The notes under the pieces were generated by a model. It was not told the DNA's origin, ran no database searches, and saw nothing but the letters and a program-made list of their open reading frames with translations. Below are positions 46,226-55,200 of a stretch of 64,000 nt of DNA, piece after piece (within the stretch, counting starts at the first letter, position 1; every line of letters begins with the position of its first letter). Origin of the DNA: Mesorhizobium sp. WSM4313 (lineage in GTDB: Bacteria; Pseudomonadota; Alphaproteobacteria; Rhizobiales; Rhizobiaceae); NCBI RefSeq assembly GCF_002294725.1, contig NZ_NSFT01000003.1, forward strand, positions 496,001 to 560,000. The letters are read 5' to 3'. The position numbers and the translations under genes are program-made.

Positions 46226-47839
46226 ATGTGGGATTACATCATCGTCGGCGCCGGCTCGGCGGGTTGCGTGCTGGCCAACCGCTTGTCGGAAGATCCTGAG
46301 GTCAAGGTGCTGCTTTTGGAGGCTGGCAGTCGTGACTGGAATCCGATGATCCACATTCCCGGCGGCATCGGCAAGTTGTTTGGTCCCGGCGTCAACTGGC
46401 GTTTTCATACCGTCCCTCAGACGAATCTCGACAATCGCTCCATCTGGTATCCGCAGGGCAAGACGCTTGGCGGCTCGAGCTCGGTCAACGCCATGATCTA
46501 CATCCGCTGCCAGAGGGAGGACTATGACAACTGGGCGGTTCTCGGCAACGAAGGGTGGGCCTACGAGGATGTCCTACCCTATTTCCGGAAGTCTGAGGAC
46601 AATGACCGGCTGGTCAATCGCTATCACGGCCAGGGTGGTCCGCTATGTGTTTCCGACCAGGTCGGCCCACACCCGCTGACCCGGGCCTTCGTGCGCGCGG
46701 TGCAGCAGTATGGCCTGCCGTACAATCCGGATTTCAACGGCGAAACGATGTATGGCGCCGGCTTCTATCAAGTTACTTGCCGGGATGGGCGCCGGCGTTC
46801 GTCCGCCGTCTCCTATCTGCATCCCGTCAGCAAGCGCGCCAACCTAACGGTCAGAACACATGCCAGGGTCACTCGCGTGGTGGTCGAGGGCGGACGCGCG
46901 GTTGGTGTCGAACTGGTGCAGGGGCGGTCGCGGCAAGTCCTGCGCGCTGGTCGGGAAGTGATCGTCTCCGCAGGCGCAATCAACTCGCCGCGCCTGCTGC
47001 TCCTGTCCGGCATCGGGCCGGCCGACGAGCTGAAAGCGCTTGGGATTTCTCCGGTGTGCGATCTTCCGGGCGTTGGCCGCAACCTGCAGGATCATCTATG
47101 CACCAACGTCCATCTGACGCTGAAGGACCCGATCAGCTATGACGGTCAGGACCGCTATCCCAAGGCACTTCTGCACGGCATGCGCTGGCTGCTCTATCGC
47201 GACGGCCCGGCCGCTTCGGTCATTGTCGAAGGCGGCGGTTTCTTTCGGACAGAGGGTGCGACCCGACCCGACCTGCAGATCCATATCGCGCCGGCCATGG
47301 TGGTGCGCGGCGGTCAGACGAGGCTTGATGGGCACGGCTTCACGATCAACTCGACGTTTCTGCGGCCGCGCAGCATAGGTTCAGTCAAGCTTCGCTCGGC
47401 CAACCCCGGGGAGGAGCCGCTGGTCGATCCTAACTATCTTTCGGACCCATACGATCGAGCCATGGCGCTGAAGTCGGTCCGCATCATTCGCGAAGTGTTG
47501 GCGCAGAGCGAGATCGCCAAATTCATCAAGGTCGAGCGGCTGCCAGGGCCTTCCGCGAAGAGCGACGAGGAAATCATGTCCTATATCAGGCAGTATGCCT
47601 GCTGCGACTACCATCCCGTAGGCACCTGCAAGATGGGCGTCGACGTGATGTCGGTCGTCGACCCGGAATTGCGGCTGCGCGGGATAGAAGGATTGCGGGT
47701 GGTCGATTCTTCGATCATGCCGGTGCTGATCAGCGGCAATACCAACGGTCCGACGATGATGATCGGAGAAAAGGGCGCGGATCTCATAAGGGGCGTTCGG
47801 TCCGCCCGCTCGCATCCCGCAATGGCGGCGGTCGCCTGA
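46226..47839 (+). CDS. GMC family FAD-dependent oxidoreductase (choline dehydrogenase-like)
   Basis: A 537 aa flavoenzyme. FAD-binding motif YIIVGAGSAGCVLANRLSED, GMC signatures GKTLGGSSSVNAMIYIRCQR and GAINSPRLLLLSGIGPADEL, and the catalytic His in CCDYHPVGTCKMG near the C-terminus. It oxidises an alcohol to an aldehyde, passing electrons to the respiratory chain or oxygen; its product could feed the aldehyde dehydrogenase of the same operon. ATG at 46226 fits GGTGGAG upstream. Last gene of the LacI-controlled operon. Confidence 0.92.
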   Translation: MWDYIIVGAGSAGCVLANRLSEDPEVKVLLLEAGSRDWNPMIHIPGGIGKLFGPGVNWRFHTVPQTNLDNRSIWYPQGKTLGGSSSVNAMIYIRCQREDYDNWAVLGNEGWAYEDVLPYFRKSEDNDRLVNRYHGQGGPLCVSDQVGPHPLTRAFVRAVQQYGLPYNPDFNGETMYGAGFYQVTCRDGRRRSSAVSYLHPVSKRANLTVRTHARVTRVVVEGGRAVGVELVQGRSRQVLRAGREVIVSAGAINSPRLLLLSGIGPADELKALGISPVCDLPGVGRNLQDHLCTNVHLTLKDPISYDGQDRYPKALLHGMRWLLYRDGPAASVIVEGGGFFRTEGATRPDLQIHIAPAMVVRGGQTRLDGHGFTINSTFLRPRSIGSVKLRSANPGEEPLVDPNYLSDPYDRAMALKSVRIIREVLAQSEIAKFIKVERLPGPSAKSDEEIMSYIRQYACCDYHPVGTCKMGVDVMSVVDPELRLRGIEGLRVVDSSIMPVLISGNTNGPTMMIGEKGADLIRGVRSARSHPAMAAVA

Positions 47840-48279
47840 GCCTGGGGATCGATCCGGGCAATTCCTCGTTCTGCCTCGCCGCCGGACAGACCAGTTCAGT
47901 GACGCGGACTTCGAACAACTGGTGCCCGACAAGGGTGCGCAGGCCTGCTAGAATGCTCTGACCAGCAGTATTAACTATGATGGCGGCGCGAATAATGCAT
48001 GCTGGATGCAAGTAGCTGAATTGTCTTGAAATGGACTCTCCGCTTTTCAGACTACTAGTCTGATCGCGATTGAGCGAACGGCAGTTTTGCGCCTCATATC
48101 GGCCGTTGAGATCCGACTCGCCATTTCCTGAAAGCAGACGTTCGGATAGGCCAGACCGAATGCGGACACGTAACCACTCGCGCGGGCTATCGTCCTTTGG
48201 TCTGTCGCCTTGTTTTGCGACGGGGAAGCCTTAACCGAGCTGGACCTCTGATTCAGGTAGAAGGTGGCATGATGAGACC
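47840..48279. other. Intergenic region, no gene seen
   Basis: 440 bases after the catabolic operon, at the start of a patchwork accessory region. No open frame with a ribosome site or a recognisable domain on either strand, and no clear terminator. Confidence 0.5.
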
Positions 48280-48836
48280 CGGAAAATAGCAGCGAGCCTG
48301 GTGTCGGATGTGGTCGGCTACAGGCGGCTCGCGGGTGCTGTCAAAGCTGGTATCCCGGCACGGCTACGGGTGATGCGCAGCGATCTCACCGACCCCACTG
48401 TCGAGATACATCGTGGTCGCGTCGTTAAGCGCACTGGCGACGAGGGTCTCTTCGGGTTCAGTAGCGTCGTGGAGGCTGTACGCTGCGCCATCGCGATCCA
48501 CAACGCCATGGTCGAACGCAATACCGGCGTGCCCGACGACCCCCGCATCGAGTTTCGGATCGGCATTCATCTCGTCGACGTCGTTCAAGAGAACGACGAC
48601 GACCTGAAGGGCGACCGCGTAAATATCGCGCGCGTCTCGAAAGTATCTGCGAACCTGGGAACATGCGTCTTTTCGAGCAGGCCTATTGGCAGGTCAAGGC
48701 AAGGCTGGACATCGCGATCAACGATAGCGGCGAGGTGCAACTCAAGAACATTGCCGATCCGATAGGTGTCTCCTCGCTACAGGTTGGCGTACCTGTTCAA
48801 TCAACGAACTCAGTAACTTTGCGCTCGTGCATGTGA
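48280..48836 (+). pseudogene. Frameshifted class III adenylate/guanylate cyclase
   Basis: The cyclase homology domain is recognisable: RKIAASLVSDVVGYRRLAG, VEIHRGRVVKRTGDEGLFGF, PRIEFRIGIHLVDVVQ and DRVNIARVSKVSANLGT, with both metal Asp residues kept. Near 48665 it leaves frame, and homology resumes in another frame (MRLFEQAYWQVKARLDIAIN, DSGEVQLKNIADPI), ending at a stop at 48834. No Met start precedes the domain in frame. The TPR or winged-helix parts common in rhizobial cyclases are missing. A dead fragment. Confidence 0.8.
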
Positions 48837-48902
48837 GATAGACTAGACGTTTACGCTGTTTCGTGCTGTAAATACCTGTCTGCACCTACGCGGAGCAAGA
48901 AC

Positions 48903-50180
48903 ATGGCGACGGGACGAGTGGCCGCTGCGGCATTGGCCGCTGCGATGTCTTTGGCGTTCACGTGGCAAACTGCGAGCGCTTTAGATCTCGACGTTGGCCT
49001 CGACAAGGGCACGCGTGACATGATCGAGCAACTTCCGCCTGCGATACGAGTGCAAATGCTGCAGCTGCTGAAGGATGCTTTGCCCCTTATTGACGTCAGC
49101 GTTTCCTCATATATTACCCAGATTGGAACCGTCTTTCATGACAATCTTAATGACGCGATAAGGCAGGTGTCGTGCAGAACGGGGGGAACGATTACAAATG
49201 CCTCCGAGTCTCTGAAATCGTCGATCGGATGGGTGTTCTTCGGAGACTGGCCGGCTGGTGAGATCGTCGCATCTCACGTGCCGAAAGGTATCGACCAACT
49301 AGGGAAAGATATCGCCAACACGCGCGCGGCCATCAAGATTGACACTAATCTGGACGCAATTCGAACCGCATATGTAGAGTTGCTTCACGAGGCCTCGATC
49401 GTCAAATGCTCGTCATACGCTTCCGATGACGCTCCTGTCGTCATGCTAACAATCGCAGGGCGCGTTGGCCAGATAATGGATCCGGCGATGGAATACACTA
49501 CCCTGCTCGACAGCCCGGGTGGGCCAATTTGTAGCTTCCTTTCAGACTGCATTTCAGTTCGTGTCCAATACTTGGACAAGTATTTAAAAACGGCGGACGT
49601 CCGAGACGTTGCAGCAGCAAACGCAATGCAAATGGTCGACGATCTACCTCCAATGCCTGCGTCGCCGGATTGGCTGTCCTATTCGATGCAGGCTGTAGGA
49701 TTGCAACATTTCGATATCGCACCTTATGAGACGTTCCTGCTGCAGATCCGCAACATCGAACGAACGGTGGAAGTTACAAAGGTTGCGCGTGAAAAGAAGG
49801 CACAGGCGGAGTGGGACGACGTTATCGAACGCAAGCCCGCTCTTGACACCTTCATGAGAAACGAAGGCGCGTCGATGGATGCATCGGCTCCGTCGGCCCA
49901 GGACTTTGTCAACATGATCTGCCGCCACGAGGACGCTCATAGTTCAATTGAGAAGCTAACGAGCGACGGCCAACAGGCGTTCAATCTCGATAGTCGACGA
50001 ACGACAGATTGGGGTAGGTTGAAGTCAGAATTGGAAACTTACAAGGCAAGGGAAGAATCCTGGATACAGCGCGCGCGCAATGCTGTGCCGGAAGTGGCGA
50101 AGTCGTTTGACTTCCACAAGGCGAACCCCGGAAAGCGGCGTACACCATTTGATTTTCCACCTTGCCCCGGTATGGGATAG
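48903..50180 (+). CDS. Exported helical protein of unknown function
   Basis: A 425 aa protein with a clear signal peptide (RVAAAALAAAMSLAFTWQTA, cleavage after SALA-type TASA near residue 26). The mature part is mostly helical (QLPPAIRVQMLQLLKDALPL; VTKVAREKKAQAEWDDVIER; WGRLKSELETYKAREESWIQ) with several Cys (SCRTGG, KCSSYA, ICSFLSDC, MICRHE) that could form disulfides in the periplasm. I recognise no domain. Codon use is less GC-rich than the backbone, as elsewhere in this accessory region. It converges on the giant-gene operon; whether it is functionally linked is unknown. Confidence 0.75.
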   Translation: MATGRVAAAALAAAMSLAFTWQTASALDLDVGLDKGTRDMIEQLPPAIRVQMLQLLKDALPLIDVSVSSYITQIGTVFHDNLNDAIRQVSCRTGGTITNASESLKSSIGWVFFGDWPAGEIVASHVPKGIDQLGKDIANTRAAIKIDTNLDAIRTAYVELLHEASIVKCSSYASDDAPVVMLTIAGRVGQIMDPAMEYTTLLDSPGGPICSFLSDCISVRVQYLDKYLKTADVRDVAAANAMQMVDDLPPMPASPDWLSYSMQAVGLQHFDIAPYETFLLQIRNIERTVEVTKVAREKKAQAEWDDVIERKPALDTFMRNEGASMDASAPSAQDFVNMICRHEDAHSSIEKLTSDGQQAFNLDSRRTTDWGRLKSELETYKAREESWIQRARNAVPEVAKSFDFHKANPGKRRTPFDFPPCPGMG

Positions 50181-50237
50181 TCTACCTAGAAGAGGGCTCG
50201 CTTCGGGAGATTTCCGCACTTGTCCCGATGAGGCTCC

Positions 50238-50796
50238 TTGGCGCACCGCCCGGGTGATGACTTGCCGGTGGAGATCCACGGTGAACAAAGATCGATGCCC
50301 ATCTATTTGGCTATTCCGGAGTTGCAACATTACGAGACGGCGGAACCATTGTTCGAGCGGCATTCTTTGACGGCACCCGCTGGGCCGTTCATCTGCGGTT
50401 GGGGAGGCGATCCGATACGGCAGGACCGTGCGCTGTTGTGCAAACCTCTTGCCCAGGAAACGTTTCAAGGTAAGGACCGGCAATGGGAGGGCAGTGCAAT
50501 AGTACTGGTCAAGGATGTTGTCGTGCCGATTCAATTCCAAGGCCGCCAGTGGCGCAAGACAATGTCACCGTTCTGGAAAGACGGATCTTCTCACCTTCGA
50601 GTCTTGCTTGGATGTCGACCGCGAGCAATGATTTGTCAATCTCCGGATACCGGCCCCGATGACCCCAATCTTTGTGCGGCTAGGGTTGGTTCGCTATCAG
50701 CCAAATGCAATCAGCAAGGATCTGCAGGTCTCAGAGCACCGCGTTTGCAGCTCGGGTCGATTCAAAACCTATTCTGAGGAAGATTGGAAGAAATAG
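50238..50796 (+). pseudogene. Decayed fragment related to the C-terminal part of the giant protein at 52205-58018
   Basis: In the frame from 50238, APAGPFICGWGGDPIRQ and the following VLVKDVVVPIQ align with LGPGGAFITRRGADPIED and VGEVDMPL of the giant protein (residues ~1610-1660). Homology then continues one frame over. TFESCLDVDREQ, a TGA at 50629, FVNLRIPAP and FVRLGLVRYQPN match TYEPRFDVEREEWYVDVRLR and FVRFGLVRYQPN (~1690-1735), so the TGA replaces a Trp codon. There is thus a frameshift near 50570 plus a nonsense codon. The fragment is on the opposite strand to the intact gene. Confidence 0.75.
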
Positions 50797-50884
50797 TTTG
50801 GGCACCAGCTCAGGGCGCTTGTTTCGGGGCGCCAGGATTAGTGGTCTTACCTGAGCCGCTGAGTGAGGTTCCTGGGAGGACGAA

Positions 50885-51007
50885 ATGGGTGTGGCGAGCG
50901 CTTGGCTCTGGTTGATTGTGGGCGTCATCCTAATGTTCATCTTTGGTCGGGGGCAGGTGTCGGGGCTATTGGTCGATATCGGCAACGGGATCGGTACATT
51001 CAGGTAG
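50885..51007 (+). CDS. TatA-like short transmembrane protein (40 aa, possibly truncated)
   Basis: A 40-codon frame with a strong ribosome site (GGGAGGA). It encodes one membrane helix followed by an FGRG hinge and an amphipathic helix: ASAWLWLIVGVILMFIFGRG then QVSGLLVDIGNGIGTF, the exact layout of TatA/TatE (typically helix, FGRGKISELMGDVAKGI). The frame stops at TAG (51005), but the same frame continues with a plausible polar tail (LRDSANVRSADRDPSDGSME) to a second stop, so the TAG may be a nonsense mutation of a CAG codon. It stands alone, without tatB or tatC. Confidence 0.6.
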   Translation: MGVASAWLWLIVGVILMFIFGRGQVSGLLVDIGNGIGTFR

Positions 51008-51279
51008 ACTCTGCGCGACAGTGCGAACGTCCGATCCGCCGACCGAGACCCCAGCGACGGTTCGATGGAAACCATCCTCTGGGGCGATCATGCTGAAAAG
51101 AGACCCGGGACTATCTCGCAGATTGGCAAGAACACAGGTCAATAGGAGACTCTTTCGGACACCACTTAGCTCAGTGGCCTCAGGTTCTTCGCTCGCATCA
51201 AATTCGAGTCGATAACCCGCATGCCGACCTCGTTCAGAGTAACACCAACAACTTTAAAAAATGTGGGAAGGATAGATAA

Positions 51280-51813
51280 ATGCGCATTTCCAAGTCCATG
51301 TGTGCAGGGATCGTCGTGGCTGTTTTTGTAACGTTTTCCACGGCAGCTTTCTCAGAGACAGTAACAGTCGTGATTGAAACGCGTATCAAGGAGAAGACCC
51401 TCAGCTTCGAGGCGGGAATGAAATCAACTCAAACTTTGAAACTTAATTTTGATGCGCAGAAATTAACAAGCGATTTCTCTACCGGAGTGACAAATATTGC
51501 AGTAACAGACTTAAAGAGTGTTCGAGACAAGTTCGTGGTCGAAGGGGTGAATTTTACCAAAACTGCGGCAAATTTTATAGCGAAAGGACAGACGGCATCT
51601 GGAGTTTTATTTATGCCGGATATCGACTACAAATTCTCGATCACAGTCGATATAGCTGCGCGAGAGGTTGTTTTGAGCGGTTGCCACGATGGTTACCCTA
51701 GCTATAAAGTTCTCGTTAACAACAGCCAGGTCTATGATTTTGACCAAGAGTTTTTGGGAGCTCTTCTTGGAACATGCGACACGGATGTTGGAAGTATAAC
51801 TAAGAATTTTTGA
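51280..51813 (+). CDS. Small secreted protein of unknown function, low GC
   Basis: A 177 aa protein with a signal peptide (CAGIVVAVFVTFSTAAFS), beta-rich afterwards (TVTVVIETRIKEKTLSFEAG; YKFSITVDIAAREVVLSG). The C-terminal part CHDGYPSYKVLVNNSQVYDF and LGALLGTCDTDVGS looks like a conserved unit with a Cys pair. I cannot name the family. The base composition is clearly more A/T-rich than its neighbours, suggesting separate acquisition. It starts 266 bases after the TatA-like stop and converges on the giant-gene operon. Confidence 0.75.
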   Translation: MRISKSMCAGIVVAVFVTFSTAAFSETVTVVIETRIKEKTLSFEAGMKSTQTLKLNFDAQKLTSDFSTGVTNIAVTDLKSVRDKFVVEGVNFTKTAANFIAKGQTASGVLFMPDIDYKFSITVDIAAREVVLSGCHDGYPSYKVLVNNSQVYDFDQEFLGALLGTCDTDVGSITKNF

Positions 51814-52204
51814 AACGTCGCGTGGCATTTTGCCGGCGGCCTGTGGGGCGAGGGCGACAAGTGCTGTCCAGCGGCGGAGAGGCCGCAGGACTTGCCGAGC
51901 TTGCCATAGAAGTACAAGAAGGCGCCTTGCCGCATGGCATGCAGATCGGCCCCGCCCGCCGTTCCGATGAGGCTTCACGAGGGCGCGCGCGCCGAGATCG
52001 AGCGTATCGTAGGAACGAACAGGAACGACTGGGTAGCGCTTCAACGCCTGATCAATAGGACGATGAACAAAAATCTCCTCACTGCCTTCGTCATTTTGTC
52101 CTCCTGGAAGTCGTCGGACTTCCATTTGTGTTCAATCCTCGCAACTGCTTCTGCGCAGTTCGCCGTTTCCCTCAATGGAGCTATGTGGGCGATGCTTCCG
52201 CAAC
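51814..52204. other. Region downstream of the giant-gene operon, possible gene remnant
   Basis: 391 bases. On the minus strand an AGGAGG site precedes an ATG at 52094 that encodes a signal-like start (MTKAVRRFLFIVLLIRR) but stops after 17 codons. A longer minus-strand frame alongside it shows no recognisable domain. This could be the decayed start of a third gene in the giant operon. No terminator stem with T-run was seen. Confidence 0.35.
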
Positions 52205-55200
52205 TCAGGTCTTTTCGTGGCCTTGCCGTGCGACAGGCTGTCGAAATAGTTCGAACGTCACTGCCAACCGCGGGCCTGCCTGGACAAAGTTTCCTTCCTC
52301 CAGCATAGATTTCTCAGTCACAGGCTCCTTATCGAAGCTGGCAGGGAGGAAATGTTCGACCTCTTCGACGTGGAGTTTGTATTGCCCGACGGCACCCTCC
52401 AGCGGGATCGTTGTTTGCCATGAGGCATAGTCATTCGTTGCTCCAAACCCGGTCCTTGACGGTTTGACGAGGAGGCTGCCGTCCTTCCAAGTCTTCGCGT
52501 ACGCAAAGTTCAGTCCCTCTATGATCTTTGCCTCGGCGTTCCGATCGTCCGCGTTCGTTAAGAATTGGTGGAAGCGGCGGGCTTGCCGTCCGCCGCTATC
52601 AAGGTAATCTTCAAACAATGCGACGCGCATCGACGGCAGATTCGCGTCCTCGGCGTCGGATGGATTCACTACGGACGGCCAGCATCGTCCCGTCGCAGCA
52701 CGCCCGACCATAGTGACCTCCACGCTCCTCTGGTCCTGCGAAGGGCGGATCGAAACGTAGCGCTTCGGCAATGGCTTGACCCATTGCACCATCGGCCGCG
52801 AGCACCGCAAGGCGCGGTGGGTATTGGGCTGGTAACGCACCAACCCGAAACGGACGAATGGGCTGGCGGTTTCACCGTCCCGAAGCCGCACATCGACGTA
52901 CCACTCTTCCCGCTCGACGTCGAAGCGTGGTTCGTACGTGACGAGGGCGACACGCAGCGGTGGCTGCGGAGCTTCGTCGCTGCCCTTGGTTTGCTTGCGC
53001 TCCGCGGTGCCCATCTCTGACCCGTCGTCGGCGAGCGGCATGTCGACCTCTCCCACAAAAGTCGCTCGCATCAAATCGCCGCTCGGACGAAGCAGATCCG
53101 GGAAGTCTGCCTGAGACATGAATATTCGCGTTTGAGGCGGACCGTCTTCAATCGGATCGGCCCCCCGCCGTGTGATGAACGCGCCGCCCGGCCCAAGATC
53201 GGCGTCGGCGAACGTCGTGAGATCGATAACTCGCTCGACCCCGTAGTGGCCGGTACCGCGAATCGGCACCTGATTCTTATCCAGGGCCGGGGTGTCACCG
53301 AGGAGAAGGTTTGGCGGCCAAAGCACAATGCCCAATCTCTCGCCTTGGCCTGACGAAAACCATTCACGCCCGAGCGGAATACGCACGACGCTGTCGCGTC
53401 GCCGGATCAGCCTGAACGGCGTGCGCATCTCCTTCCATTGAAAGACGGGTGCGGGCGCCCGGGCGTCACACTTTGCCGGTCGTCCGGTCGCTGGAAGGAT
53501 CACCGTGACGGACCGGCTGAAGTTGCTTTGATCCTCCATTGCGATGTTTTCGCTCGGGACGAGTTCGTCGCGGAGATAAAACAGCCCGTTGCCCGAAAGC
53601 CAAGCGTCTCCAGCCTTTGCGACGCGGTTGGCGGTCCGCAACATATCCAGGCTCCGCGCAAGACCGTTGACACGCACCTCCATGATGCGCGCCTTGCCGT
53701 CGTTGAACTTGTGTGGGCGCAATAGGCGCAAGCCCTCCACCGGCGGTTTGGTTCCCGCCTCTTGTTCGGCCAGCATCGCGAAGAGTTCTTCCAGGGATAT
53801 TTTGCCGCCCGCTCCTAGCCCCGCGCCGGGAAGCGGGAGATTCTCAGCCCTGAGCAGGACGACCTCCGCTTGGCGGTGGCAGACGCGGCCGTCAGGGAAG
53901 ACTTGGAATCCGAATATATCCTCGACGCCCTTATAGACGAATCCCGGATTGCCGGGGACAGGCTGCTGACCCTTCTCCGCCGAGGTGCTGGGGATCATTG
54001 GCCATTCGCCCGCTCGCTTCATCGAGGTGCTGCGTTTGCGCAGTTTGGAGTCGAAAAGACCTGACGTGGGCAGGGCTGTCTTCGCTATGACCTCAATCGT
54101 ATCGATTTCTTTGAGGTCGAGACCGACGTCGCCGGACAGAAAAACATTGGTCGACCCCACTGCGGCGACGGGTATTGAATTGTATTGCACCCCGCCATTT
54201 TCGGCCAGGTTGCGATAGCGCCAGTTTGGGGGAGGTCGGAAGGCCCGGATCGGTGAAAGGCCGTTGACGCTGGAGAGTACCGTGGGATCTACCAAGCCAG
54301 TGTCGAACACTTCAGAACCAAGCTGCGCAATCTCCGGCTTTGTGTCCGGCCGGTTGCAGGCGTGGTTGACTGTCAGGCTTTGCAGTCCCACCAGTTCAGG
54401 AAGTGGTGACTTGCAGAGGCACTGCTCAACTGCCTGCGCAACAGCGCGGATGCTGGCAATATCCGGCACCGGTGCGGAACCGGGGCCGATATAGCTGATC
54501 GACCCAACCGTCTTCTTCTTTGCCTGCAGTAGTGGTTTTAAGGACTCCGGAAGCTGCGAGCATGCACCAGCGAGGATGGGGTCAAGGGCAGCGTCTGCCT
54601 GGCCGCATTGAGCCAGGTATTGAGCAAGGCCCTGAAGCACCGCGAACTCCCGCGTCAGGCGCTCCGCGGTCGGGACACACCATACGTCCACCAAAAATGT
54701 CTCATTAGGGGCTAGCGTCAGGGTCACCTCGTGGCATTGGAATTTGCCCCACCCCGACGTTATGTCGCCCTCGCTGTCCGGGTCGAAGCGGGTTTGGCGC
54801 ATCTGCGCGACCTCGCGGATGTCCGATGGCTTCTTTGCGCGGGGGCGTTGTTGCTGGCGCAGCGTCAAGACGATCGGAAGGCGGTCCGGATATCGCCGTC
54901 CTTCGCCCAAGGCGACGATCAGCGGCGCTCCGATGTAATCTTTGGAGCCCGGGAACCTGAGCCCGATGGCCATTCGATCCGCCGCAGGGTCCGGGTAGTA
55001 GCTGCTCCGGCCGGAACCGCCCGTTCTGAAGACCGCGTCGGAAATCTCCTCGTTTTCACGGACTGTGCCATCGCTTTGGCCTAGGACGACGGTGCGTTGA
55101 TCGATATGACGCCTCCCGTCGATGCCGGTTCGCACACTTGTCTTTACGACTGGGAACCGGGTGCTTCCGCCGCCCTGTTCGATTTGGGGGAACGCTCCCG

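Noticed and set aside
51607-52125. 172-codon minus-strand frame overlapping the secreted protein gene
   Set aside because: About half of it lies antisense to the well-supported secreted protein, the translation is Arg-rich without a domain, and the start lacks a ribosome site.
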